Source: Microbacterium sp. CGR2 (lineage in GTDB: Bacteria > Actinomycetota > Actinomycetes > Actinomycetales > Microbacteriaceae). Taken from it: a stretch of DNA of 64,000 bases. The notes below the pieces were generated by a model that was given only the letters and a program-made list of their open reading frames with translations, did no database searches and was not told where the DNA came from. Below, one piece after another: positions 33,077 to 40,909 of the stretch (position 1 is the stretch's first letter; every line of letters begins with the position of its first letter). The position numbers and the translations under genes were made by a program. Where the stretch lies: the NCBI RefSeq assembly GCF_003626735.1, contig NZ_RBHX01000001.1, positions 1,426,001 through 1,490,000 on the forward strand. The letters run 5' to 3'.

Positions 33077-35365
33077 ATGACCGCACCCTCGTCGCGCCGC
33101 CGCGACGTCGACGGACTCGCCGACGGCAGAACCCCCCTCGCCACCGACCCCGACCTCCCCGCAGTCGCCCTGAGCGACGAGCACCGGGAGAACGCCGAAC
33201 GTTGGACCTGGCCGAAGATCCTCATCTGGGCGGCCATCGCGCTGTTGGGCGCTGTCGCCTGGACGATGCTCGCCATCGTCCGCGGTGAGACCGTGAACGC
33301 GATCTGGTTCGTGTTCGCGGCCGTCTGCACGTACCTCATCGGCTACCGCTTCTACTCGAAGGTGATCGAGAAGTACATCACCCGACCGGACGACCGCCGC
33401 GCGACGCCCGCCGAGGTCAAACAGGACGGCAAGGACTACGTCCCCACCGACCGTCGGGTGCTCTACGGTCACCACTTCGCCGCCATCGCCGGGGCCGGTC
33501 CGCTCGTCGGACCTGTGCTCGCCGCGCAGATGGGCTACCTCCCCGGAACGATCTGGATCATCGTGGGCGTCGTGCTCGCGGGCGCCGTGCAGGACTACAC
33601 GGTCCTCTTCTTCTCGATGCGCCGCGGCGGTCGCACGATCGGTCAGATGGCACGGCAGAAACTCGGCCGCATCGGCGGGACGGCGGCGATCATCGCCTCC
33701 CTGCTGATCATGCTCATCATCGTCGCGATCCTCGCGCTGGTCGTCGTGAACGCGCTGGGGGAGAGCCCGTGGGGCGTCTTCTCGGTGGCGATGACCATCC
33801 CGATCGCCATCTTCATGGGTGTCTACCTGCGATTCCTGCGACCCGGCAAGGTCACCGAGGTCTCGATCATCGGGTTCGCGCTGCTGATGGCCGCGATCAT
33901 CGGCGGCGGCTGGGTCGCGGGCACCGAGTGGGGTCAAGCGATCTTCCACCTCGACCGCACCACGATCGCCTGGGGCATCATCATCTACGGGTTCATCGCC
34001 GCCGTGCTCCCCGTCTGGCTGCTGCTGGCACCGCGCGACTACCTGTCGACGTTCATGAAGATCGGTGTGATCGTGATGCTCGCCGGAGCGATCATCCTGG
34101 TACGTCCGGAGATCACGGTCCCCGCCGTCAGCATCTTCGGCGAGAACGGAATGGGACCGGTGTTCGCCGGGCCTCTCTTCCCGTTCCTGTTCGTCACGAT
34201 CGCGTGCGGGGCGTTGTCGGGCTTCCATGCTCTGATCGCATCGGGCACCACTCCCAAGCTCATCGAGAAGGAACGGCAGACGCGCTTCATCGGCTACGGC
34301 GGCATGCTCATGGAGTCGTTCGTCGCGATCATGGCGCTGGTGGCCGCGATCTCGATCGACCAAGGCATCTACTTCGCGATGAACGCGCCGGCGGCAGCGA
34401 CAGGCGGGACGGTCGAGGGCGCCGTGGCGTTCGTGAACTCCCTGGGGCTCACGGGGGTGAACCTCACACCGGAGATGCTCACCGGCACGGCGGATGCCGT
34501 GGGCGAGGAGTCGATCGTGTCCCGAACCGGCGGCGCCCCGACCCTCGCTCTCGGACTCGCGAACATCATGCAGCAGGCCCTGGGCGGTCAGGCGCTCATG
34601 GCGTTCTGGTACCACTTCGCGATCATGTTCGAGGCGCTGTTCATCCTCACCGCGGTGGATGCCGGAACCCGCGTCGCGCGCTTCATGCTGCAGGACTCGA
34701 TCGGCGCCTGGTTCCCGAAGTTCCGTGACGTCTCCTGGCGCCCCGGCGTCTGGATCTGCACCGCCATCATGGTGGCGGGCTGGGGAGCGATCCTCATCCT
34801 CGGCGTGACCGACCCGCTCGGCGGCATCAACACCTTCTTCCCGCTGTTCGGGATCGCGAACCAGCTGCTCGCCGCGATCGCGCTCGCCGTGGTGCTGGCG
34901 ATCGTCGCGAAGCGCGGGCGGAGCTACTTCAGGTGGCTGTGGATCATCGCCGCGCCGCTCGCCTTCACCGCCGTCGTGACGATCACGGCCTCGCTGTACA
35001 AGATCGCCTCGCCCGTCCCGGCGATCGGCTACTGGGCCAATCACTTCCGCTACGTCGAAGCCCGCGACACGGGTGACACGTCGCTCGGCGCTCCGGAGGT
35101 GCTCGACGCGGTCATCCGCAACACGGCCGTCCAAGGCACGCTGTCGATCATCTTCGTCACGCTCGCGATCATCGTGATGGTCGCAGCCGTGATCGTCACG
35201 ATCCGGGCCATCCGCAACGGCGGGGGTGACAACACCGAGGACGAGCCGGTGGCATCGCGTCGCTTCGCTCCCGCGGGCTTCCTGCCATCGGCCGCGGAGC
35301 GCGATCTCGAGAAGGAGTGGGAGCCGATCCTCACAGCCGACCGCAAGACGTCGGCCCATGGATGA
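33077..35365 (+). CDS. cstA: Carbon starvation protein CstA (pyruvate/peptide transporter)
   Basis: The 762-residue membrane protein has about 16-18 hydrophobic helices and the CstA signatures: GHHFAAIAGAGPLVGPVLAAQMGYLPG, GAVQDYTVLFFSMRRGGRTIG, and IACGALSGFHALIASGTTPK. The 5TM C-terminal domain contains DAGTRVARFMLQD and LFGIANQLLAAIAL. CstA/BtsT proteins take up pyruvate, sometimes peptides. ATG 33077 follows TGAGGAG. It overlaps the YbdD-like gene by 8 nt and is followed by a LytS/LytTR pair like the pyruvate-sensing BtsSR system, which strengthens the pyruvate assignment. Confidence 0.93.
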   Translation: MTAPSSRRRDVDGLADGRTPLATDPDLPAVALSDEHRENAERWTWPKILIWAAIALLGAVAWTMLAIVRGETVNAIWFVFAAVCTYLIGYRFYSKVIEKYITRPDDRRATPAEVKQDGKDYVPTDRRVLYGHHFAAIAGAGPLVGPVLAAQMGYLPGTIWIIVGVVLAGAVQDYTVLFFSMRRGGRTIGQMARQKLGRIGGTAAIIASLLIMLIIVAILALVVVNALGESPWGVFSVAMTIPIAIFMGVYLRFLRPGKVTEVSIIGFALLMAAIIGGGWVAGTEWGQAIFHLDRTTIAWGIIIYGFIAAVLPVWLLLAPRDYLSTFMKIGVIVMLAGAIILVRPEITVPAVSIFGENGMGPVFAGPLFPFLFVTIACGALSGFHALIASGTTPKLIEKERQTRFIGYGGMLMESFVAIMALVAAISIDQGIYFAMNAPAAATGGTVEGAVAFVNSLGLTGVNLTPEMLTGTADAVGEESIVSRTGGAPTLALGLANIMQQALGGQALMAFWYHFAIMFEALFILTAVDAGTRVARFMLQDSIGAWFPKFRDVSWRPGVWICTAIMVAGWGAILILGVTDPLGGINTFFPLFGIANQLLAAIALAVVLAIVAKRGRSYFRWLWIIAAPLAFTAVVTITASLYKIASPVPAIGYWANHFRYVEARDTGDTSLGAPEVLDAVIRNTAVQGTLSIIFVTLAIIVMVAAVIVTIRAIRNGGGDNTEDEPVASRRFAPAGFLPSAAERDLEKEWEPILTADRKTSAHG

Positions 35366-35609
35366 GAACGCGATGATGACCAAGGCGGATGCTGCGACCA
35401 CCCCCCTGCGTGCGCTGTTCGGCGCCGCGGGGCGGGTGGGCCGCGGCATCCGCTGGTACATGACGAATCTGATGGGCGACAGCGCCTACGCGACGTATGT
35501 CGCCCATCACCACCGCCAGCATCCGGACGAGGAGCCGATGACGGAGCGCCAGTTCTGGCGGCAGCGCATGGACGACCAGGACCGCAACCCGGGCGCTCGT
35601 TGCTGCTGA
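35358..35609 (+). CDS. YbdD/YjiX family small protein
   Basis: The 83-residue protein has the YbdD/YjiX (DUF466) features: IRWYMTNLMGDSAYATYVAHH, then HPDEEPMTERQFWRQRMD, and a terminal Cys pair (GARCC). These short cytoplasmic proteins are almost always encoded directly after cstA and are thought to help the transporter. ATG 35358 overlaps the end of cstA; ATG 35373 (MMTKAD) is an alternative start. A nested hairpin follows the stop. Confidence 0.87.
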   Translation: MDENAMMTKADAATTPLRALFGAAGRVGRGIRWYMTNLMGDSAYATYVAHHHRQHPDEEPMTERQFWRQRMDDQDRNPGARCC

Positions 35610-35620
35610 GGCCGGAACTT

Positions 35621-35670
35621 CTGCGGCCTGTCGCATGTTCGGCGGCCTTTCCCGCCGAATCGGGCCGCAG
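35621..35670. terminator. Nested hairpin after the cstA-ybdD pair
   Basis: CTGCGGCC (35621-35628) pairs with GGCCGCAG (35663-35670), and inside it TTCGGCGG (35638-35645) pairs with CCGCCGAA (35652-35659) around CCTTTC. A third half copy, CTTCGGCCGCAG, follows at 35679-35690, so this may be a REP-like element as well as a terminator. Confidence 0.5.
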
Positions 35671-35712
35671 GAGTGGGCTTCGGCCGCAGACGTGCCTGGC
35701 GAAGCCCAGTCC

Positions 35713-35718
35713 TAGGCT
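35713..35718 (+). promoter_or_regulatory. -10 hexamer, probable leaderless promoter of the sensor kinase
   Basis: TAGGCT is followed by six bases (GAGGGC) and ATG at 35725. GAGGG could alternatively serve as a ribosome-binding site, but it is very close to the ATG. Confidence 0.4.
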
Positions 35719-35724
35719 GAGGGC

Positions 35725-36903
35725 ATGACCGACGTCGTTCTCGCTGCGGTGCTGGGTGTGCTCGGCGGGATCGTCCTGACGGTTCTGCTGCTGCTCGCCC
35801 GACGACTGGCGCGCGGCACCACCGACCTGGGCAGCGAAGCAGAACAGGCGGCGCTCGCCGCTCTCCATCACGCGAGTCTGGCCGCTCCGCACCTGCGGGC
35901 CGGTCTCGCCGCACCCGATGTCGTGAAGGCCGCTCGCCACCTTCGGGTGCTGCTGGGCAGCGCCGCCGTGGCGATCGTGAGTGCCGACGGGACGGTGTCA
36001 TCCGACGGATCCGACGGGATGGAACCGGCAGCCATCCGTATCGCAGAGCGTGTCACGGCATCCGGTCGGCGTCAGGTCTTCCCCTCGCCGGAGGCCTCCG
36101 ACCACCTCGAAGGCGTCGGGGCACCCATCCGTGTCGACGGTCAGATCGTGGGTGTCGTGGTCGCCTTCGCCGCCCCCGTGCGGGCCGCCCTGGTGCGCGC
36201 TGCCGAAGAGGTCGCCGACTGGTGCGCGGCGCAGGTGGAGCTCGGCGGGCTCGACGCCTCGCGGACTCAGTTGGCCGAGGCGGAGCTGCGATCGCTTCGA
36301 GCGCAGATCTCCCCGCACTTCATCTACAACGCGCTCACGGCCATCGCGTCGTTCATCCTCACCGACCCCGCCCGCGCGCGGAAGCTCGTTCTGGAGTTCG
36401 CGGACTTCACCCGGTATTCGTTCCGGCGGCAGGGTGAGTTCACGACGCTCGCGGAGGAGCTGGGCAGCATCCGCTCGTATCTCGAACTCGAGCGGGCGCG
36501 CTTCGGCGAACGACTGAAGGTCACCCTGCAGATCGCGCCGGAGACGCTCTCGACCGTCATTCCGTTCCTCTCGGTGCAGCCGCTCGTGGAGAATGCGGTG
36601 CGGCACGGTCTCGAGCCCGGGGAAGGCGGCGGTGAGATCCGCATCGTGTCGCGCGACGACGGCACCCACACCGACATCACGGTGGAGGACGACGGGGTCG
36701 GAATGGATCCGGAGAGCCTCCGTTCGACGCTGACCGCCGTCGATGACGGGCTGCACGTCGGTCTCCGCAACGTCGACACGCGCCTGCGTCAGCTCTACGG
36801 ATCCGAGGGCGCGCTGGTCGTCGAGACCAATACGGGCGCCGGTACCCTGGTGCGCATGCGGGTCCCGAAATCACAGCCGATGCACGACCCGGACAACGAC
36901 TGA
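35725..36903 (+). CDS. LytS-type sensor histidine kinase
   Basis: The 392-residue kinase has a single N-terminal membrane helix (about residues 3-26), a GAF-like sensor region (about 70-165), and a LytS-type kinase domain. The phospho-acceptor is His198 in LRAQISPHFIYNALTAI. The ATPase domain contains LVENAVRHGLEPG and VEDDGVGMD. Its partner response regulator begins 8 nt downstream. Together with cstA just upstream this resembles BtsS/YpdA-type pyruvate sensing. Unlike BtsS it lacks a multi-helix 5TM-LYT membrane sensor, so the ligand may be sensed in the cytoplasm by the GAF-like domain. Confidence 0.9.
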   Translation: MTDVVLAAVLGVLGGIVLTVLLLLARRLARGTTDLGSEAEQAALAALHHASLAAPHLRAGLAAPDVVKAARHLRVLLGSAAVAIVSADGTVSSDGSDGMEPAAIRIAERVTASGRRQVFPSPEASDHLEGVGAPIRVDGQIVGVVVAFAAPVRAALVRAAEEVADWCAAQVELGGLDASRTQLAEAELRSLRAQISPHFIYNALTAIASFILTDPARARKLVLEFADFTRYSFRRQGEFTTLAEELGSIRSYLELERARFGERLKVTLQIAPETLSTVIPFLSVQPLVENAVRHGLEPGEGGGEIRIVSRDDGTHTDITVEDDGVGMDPESLRSTLTAVDDGLHVGLRNVDTRLRQLYGSEGALVVETNTGAGTLVRMRVPKSQPMHDPDND

Positions 36904-36911
36904 GGCCGCCC

Positions 36912-37631
36912 ATGATCGACGTCCTCGTCGCTGACGATGAGAAGCCCGCACTCGACGAACTCGTCCATCTCCTTCGCGCGGATGCGCGGATCGGGGAGAT
37001 CTTGACCGCGGGCAGCGGCGCGGAGGCGCTCCGCGTCCTGTCAGCGCGCGTCGTGCAGATCGCTTTCCTCGACATCCACATGCCCGGTCTCACGGGTACC
37101 GAGCTGGCGCGCGCACTGCTCTCGCTCTCCCGGCCACCGGTCGTCGTCTTCGTGACCGCCGACGAAGCCCGGGCCGTGGAAGCTTTCGAGTTGCGTGCCG
37201 CGGACTATCTGCTCAAGCCGGTGCGTGCGGACCGATTGCGTCGCGCCGTCGATCGGGCCGTCGAACTCGCCGACGCGGCGCCATCGGGGGACGACGAAAT
37301 CCTCCCCGTCACTGTCGGATCGGCGGTGCGCTTCGTGCGGCGGGCCGACGTGCTCTGGGTTCAAGCGCAGGGAGACTACTCGCGGTTGCACACCGGCGAG
37401 GGGGCCGGTCATCTCGTGCGCATCCCGATCTCCGAACTGGAAGCGCGATGGACGGATGCCGGGTTCCTCCGCATCCATCGCTCTTCGCTGGTCCGCACGG
37501 CGGCCGTGACCCAGGCGCGTCTCTCCGGCTCGGACCCCTCCGTCTCGCTGGGCGACCTGACGCTCGCGGTCAGCCGTCGGCTGGTCCCGGCGGTGCGCGA
37601 AGCTCTCGTGCGCGGCGAGGCAACCGGATGA
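36912..37631 (+). CDS. LytTR-family response regulator
   Basis: The 239-residue regulator has an N-terminal receiver domain with phospho-acceptor Asp54 (FLDIHMPGLTG), and the conserved Thr and Lys in VTADEA and YLLKPVRAD. A C-terminal LytTR DNA-binding domain contains VLWVQAQGDYSRLHT and FLRIHRSSLVRTAAV. LytTR regulators bind paired direct repeats near target promoters. The likely targets are cstA-ybdD and the symporter genes around it. ATG overlaps with the next gene's start (ATGA at its stop). Confidence 0.92.
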   Translation: MIDVLVADDEKPALDELVHLLRADARIGEILTAGSGAEALRVLSARVVQIAFLDIHMPGLTGTELARALLSLSRPPVVVFVTADEARAVEAFELRAADYLLKPVRADRLRRAVDRAVELADAAPSGDDEILPVTVGSAVRFVRRADVLWVQAQGDYSRLHTGEGAGHLVRIPISELEARWTDAGFLRIHRSSLVRTAAVTQARLSGSDPSVSLGDLTLAVSRRLVPAVREALVRGEATG

Positions 37632-38002
37632 CCGAGAGGCCACGACGCGTGCGAGTGACGTCAGACCTGCCTGCCCGGCGTCCGTCTGCGTTCACCCGCG
37701 GCATCGCACTGCCGGGTTCGCCGGTCGATGAGGCGGATGCCGTGTACGCCAGGGCCCTCATGCGCAGTCAGTTTCGTCTGGCGCTCGGCACTGTCGCCGG
37801 GTTCGTGGTGGTGGTGATCACGATGACGCTCGCCATCGCACTGATCCCCGAGATCGGGCTGGTCGTCGTGTGGGGCGTGCCCCTCTCGTGGCTGTTGCAG
37901 GCGTATGCGTTCTACCCGGTCATCCTCGTCTTCGCCGTGCTGTTCGTGCGGACTGCCGCGCGTAACGAACGCCGCTATCGGGCGCTGCGGGACCGCGAAT
38001 GA
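37628..38002 (+). CDS. DUF485-type small membrane protein, partner of SSS symporter
   Basis: The 124-residue protein has two membrane helices, about residues 52-75 and 83-107. A basic, Pro/Arg-rich N-terminus and a basic tail frame them. Its place immediately before a solute:sodium symporter, with 4-nt overlaps on both sides, is that of the YjcH/DUF485 proteins linked to the acetate permease ActP. Its role is probably assembly or control of the symporter. The N-terminal 45 residues are longer than in minimal family members. Confidence 0.78.
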   Translation: MTERPRRVRVTSDLPARRPSAFTRGIALPGSPVDEADAVYARALMRSQFRLALGTVAGFVVVVITMTLAIALIPEIGLVVVWGVPLSWLLQAYAFYPVILVFAVLFVRTAARNERRYRALRDRE

Positions 38003-39450
38003 ATGCGGCGATGGATCTGGTCGGCGTCGCCCTCGTCGTGATCGCGACCCTGCTCATCGGCGTGTACGGGCTGCGCATCTCGCGTACGACGGGAGATTTC
38101 TTCGTCGCCTCGCGCACAGTGCGTCCGGTGTGGAACGCCTCAGCGATCAGCGGCGAGTATCTTTCCGCCGGCACCTTCCTCGGGCTCGCCGGCATCGTGC
38201 TGCTCGACGGCGCCCGTGGCTTCTGGTTCCCGATCGGCTACGCGGCCGGCTATCTCCTGGTGCTCGCGTTCGTGGCGGCGCCCCTGCGGCGCAGCGGCGC
38301 CTACACGATTCCCGACTTCATCGAAGCGCGATTGGAGTCGACCGCCGCGCGACGCGTCACCAGCCTCGCCGTGCTCATCATCGGCTGGCTCTACATCGTG
38401 CCGCAGCTGCACGGCGCCGGCATCACGCTGCTCGCCGTGGCTGGTCTCCCCCAGTGGGTCGGAGCCGTGACGGTCGCTGTGCTCGTGGCCGGTGCGGTGG
38501 CTGCCGGCGGAATGCGAGCGATCACCTACGTCCAGGCGTTCCAGTACTGGCTCAAACTCACCGCCCTTCTCGTGCCGGTCGTGTGCATCGCATTCGCGTT
38601 GAGCGGCGGCCCGCATCCCTTCGACCCTGCCCTGGTGTTCCCCGCCGAAGCAGGACCGTCGGGGTTCGATGCCTACGAGACGGCATCCCTGCTGCTCGCG
38701 CTGCTGCTCGGAACGATGGGTCTGCCGCATGTCCTGGTGCGGTTCTACACCAGCCCGACAGGAGCTTCCGCGCGACGGACGACAGTCATCGTCATCGCGA
38801 TGGTCAGCGCTTTCTACGCGGTGTCGAGCACGATGGGACTGCTCGCTCGCATCGCCGCCCCCGATCTCGCCGTTCCCGGCATCGCGGACACCGTCGTGCT
38901 GCAGCTGCCCTCCCGCGTCTTCCCCGGGATGTTCGGGGAGCTGCTCACGGCGCTCATCGTCGCCGGTGCCTTCGCGGCGTTCCTCGCGACCTCGGCGGGC
39001 CTGGTCGTCTCCCTCGCCGGGGTCATCAGCCAGGACGTCTTCTCCGGCTCGGTTCGATCGTTCCGATTGTCGGCCGTCCTCTGCGCGATCGTTCCTCTCG
39101 TCGTCGCGCTCCTCACCGCTCCCGCGGGACTCGGATCGAGCGTCGGCGTGGTGTTCGTGGTGGCGGCGTCGACGCTTTCGCCGGTCGTGCTGCTCGGAGT
39201 CTGGTGGCGAGGACTCACCGCGCGAGGAGCCGTGGCCGGGATGCTGTCCGGCGGGCTCGCGGCCGGCCTTGCTCTCCTCGTGCACGCGGCGATCGGAGGC
39301 GTCGGGATCGCCGCGCCCTACCTCGCTCAACCCGCTGCGTGGACGATCCCGTTGGCCGCGGCCGTCACCGTCTTCGTCTCGATCGGGGATCCGCGGGGGC
39401 CGTCGCCCCGGACCGACCGCTTCCTCGCGAGGGTGCATACGCCGCGTTGA
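37999..39450 (+). CDS. Solute:sodium symporter (ActP/MctC-like monocarboxylate uptake)
   Basis: The 483-residue protein has about 13 membrane helices and SSS motifs. TTGDFFVASRTVRPVWNASAISGEYLSAGTFLGLAG includes the conserved substrate and sodium-site helix, followed by AVAAGGMRAITYVQAFQYWLK and GTMGLPHVLVRFYTSPTG. These match cation/acetate symporters such as ActP and the corynebacterial MctC, which carries pyruvate, acetate and propionate. The upstream CstA, LytS/LytTR pair and DUF485 protein make a monocarboxylate-uptake locus. A short hairpin follows its stop. Confidence 0.9.
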   Translation: MNAAMDLVGVALVVIATLLIGVYGLRISRTTGDFFVASRTVRPVWNASAISGEYLSAGTFLGLAGIVLLDGARGFWFPIGYAAGYLLVLAFVAAPLRRSGAYTIPDFIEARLESTAARRVTSLAVLIIGWLYIVPQLHGAGITLLAVAGLPQWVGAVTVAVLVAGAVAAGGMRAITYVQAFQYWLKLTALLVPVVCIAFALSGGPHPFDPALVFPAEAGPSGFDAYETASLLLALLLGTMGLPHVLVRFYTSPTGASARRTTVIVIAMVSAFYAVSSTMGLLARIAAPDLAVPGIADTVVLQLPSRVFPGMFGELLTALIVAGAFAAFLATSAGLVVSLAGVISQDVFSGSVRSFRLSAVLCAIVPLVVALLTAPAGLGSSVGVVFVVAASTLSPVVLLGVWWRGLTARGAVAGMLSGGLAAGLALLVHAAIGGVGIAAPYLAQPAAWTIPLAAAVTVFVSIGDPRGPSPRTDRFLARVHTPR

Positions 39451-39462
39451 GGAGTCGGGGTG

Positions 39463-39482
39463 CGAGGCGGGCGTGCGCCTCG
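39463..39482. terminator. Stem-loop between convergent symporter and pirin genes
   Basis: CGAGGC (39463-39468) pairs with GCCTCG (39477-39482) around an 8-nt loop. A second small hairpin, GCGG-CGGGA-CCGC, lies 15 bases further. No T-tract is present. It could stop transcription from both sides. Confidence 0.35.
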
Positions 39483-39510
39483 GGTGGGGACGTGGTGCGG
39501 CGGGACCGCG

Positions 39511-40428
39511 TCAGATCTTGCGACTGCGGGGCATGAGCCGCACGGGTGGCAACGGCGGAGCCGGGATGCGCTGATCGTGCCCGACGACCTCGCCGAAACG
39601 AGCGGATGCCGCCTCCCAGGCCTCGCGCGCCGTGGCGATCTCCTCGTGCGTGCGTCCGGCGAAGTTCCACCACATCACGATCTCGTCCTCGAACGGCTCG
39701 CCACCGAGGAGGAACAGCATTGCACCCTCGCCTGTCGAGACCTCCACCTCATCACGGGAGTCGCCGAGGTACAGCAGTCCGTTGCGTTCGAGCGGATGCT
39801 CCGACACCACGGCGTCGCCTTCGACGAGCATCAGCGCGTGCTCCCAGTCCGAGCGCAGTGGGACGCGTACGCGTGTGCCGGGGGAGAGGGCGATCTCAGC
39901 GCCGACGATGGGAGTGTGCACGGTCGCAGGCGAGCGCACGCCGGCGAACTGGCCGAGGACGACGGTGGCGGCGGCATCCGCGCCCTCGTCGGCGGCGAGC
40001 GTCACTCGGGGGAGGTCGGTGTGGCGTTCGAAGCCTGCGGCTCCCTGGCGCGCGGAGTCGGGCAGCACCACCCAGAACTGCAGTGCGTCGAGCGGCACCG
40101 GGCCCTCTCCGACCGAGTACTCCGAGTGCGAGATGCCGTCGCCGGCGGTCATCAGGTTGAGCTGACCTCGTCGCAGATCGACGTCGCTGCCGAGTGAGTC
40201 CCGGTGGCGGATCTCGCCGACGAGCGGCCAGGTGACGGTCTGCAGGCCGATGTGCGGATGCGGCTCGACGCGCATCCGCGTCTCGGCGGGACCGAACCGA
40301 TCGAGGAAGCACCAGGCGCCGATGGTGGGGAGGTTGCGATGGGGCAGCGCGCGCAGCACGCTCATGCCGCGGACGCCGCCGAGGGGAACCTCTCGCGGTT
40401 CCAGCAGGAGCCGGCGAGCCCCGATCAT
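39511..40428 (-). CDS. Pirin family protein
   Basis: The 305-residue protein has the bicupin pirin pattern: MSVLRALPHRNLPTIGAWCFLDRFGP, then the metal-binding HPHIGLQTVTWPLVGEIRHRDSLG, and GISHSEYS. The C-terminal cupin ends with FAGRTHEEI. Pirins bind iron or other metals; some are quercetinases and others transcription cofactors. ATG 40428 is chosen because it overlaps the stop of the upstream GNAT gene in an ATGA arrangement. A longer open frame upstream lies inside the GNAT gene. The two are therefore translationally coupled. Confidence 0.9.
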   Translation of the reverse strand: MIGARRLLLEPREVPLGGVRGMSVLRALPHRNLPTIGAWCFLDRFGPAETRMRVEPHPHIGLQTVTWPLVGEIRHRDSLGSDVDLRRGQLNLMTAGDGISHSEYSVGEGPVPLDALQFWVVLPDSARQGAAGFERHTDLPRVTLAADEGADAAATVVLGQFAGVRSPATVHTPIVGAEIALSPGTRVRVPLRSDWEHALMLVEGDAVVSEHPLERNGLLYLGDSRDEVEVSTGEGAMLFLLGGEPFEDEIVMWWNFAGRTHEEIATAREAWEAASARFGEVVGHDQRIPAPPLPPVRLMPRSRKI

Positions 40429-40796
40429 GACGCGCTGCTCGGTGCCGTCGAGCCGTCCTCGCTCCGGGATGCGGCGTCCGTATGAGTCGATGTCGCTGAT
40501 CCGTTCGACGTGCGCCGGCGGATCTCCGCGCCGGCGATCTCGTGCGTTTCCAGATACTTCGCGATGTACGGGCACAGCGGCACGATCGCGGCGCCCGATG
40601 CCGCAGCATCCGTCAGCGCATCGAACGCCAGCCTGCTCGCGAGGCCCTGGCCTTGGAACGCCTCGTCCACTTCGGTATGGATGAAGCGGATCGCCCCGGG
40701 GCGGATGTCGAACGCTGCGAAACCGGCGAGAACCCCGTCCGCGCGGATCTCATACCTCGAGGCATCGTCGTTGCGGGTGACGGTGATGTCGGTCAT
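40425..40796 (-). CDS. GNAT family N-acetyltransferase (YjdJ-like)
   Basis: The 123-residue protein has the short GCN5-related acetyltransferase pattern, with YEIRADGVLAGFAAFDIRPG, the acetyl-CoA region VDEAFQGQGLASRLAFDAL, and VPLCPYIAKYLETH. This single-domain type acetylates unknown small molecules or proteins. The last 30 residues are Ser/Thr/Arg-rich and unlike the family, so the C-terminus may have been extended. ATG 40796 has AAGGAG 8 nt upstream, and TAAGTT further up could be its -10. It is coupled to the pirin gene. Confidence 0.85.
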   Translation of the reverse strand: MTDITVTRNDDASRYEIRADGVLAGFAAFDIRPGAIRFIHTEVDEAFQGQGLASRLAFDALTDAAASGAAIVPLCPYIAKYLETHEIAGAEIRRRTSNGSATSTHTDAASRSEDGSTAPSSAS

Positions 40797-40897
40797 CGGA
40801 TGCTCCTTAGGGCGCCTGGATCAAACTTACGCCCGCCGGCGACGCGCGGGTCGGCGGCGGGGTGTGGAGAGCCGTCCTCGACGTCGGCGGGGATGGT

Positions 40898-40903
40898 TAC
40901 GCT
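40898..40903 (+). promoter_or_regulatory. -10 hexamer, leaderless promoter of recQ
   Basis: TACGCT is followed by six bases (GGATGG) and ATG at 40910. This fits leaderless initiation and decides the start against the ATG further upstream at 40862. Confidence 0.45.
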
Positions 40904-40909
40904 GGATGG

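Noticed and set aside
32336..35461. A 1,041-codon minus-strand open frame across cstA
   Set aside because: Low-complexity Asp/Arg/Gly/His-rich translation, no start context, and it covers a well-conserved CstA coding region.
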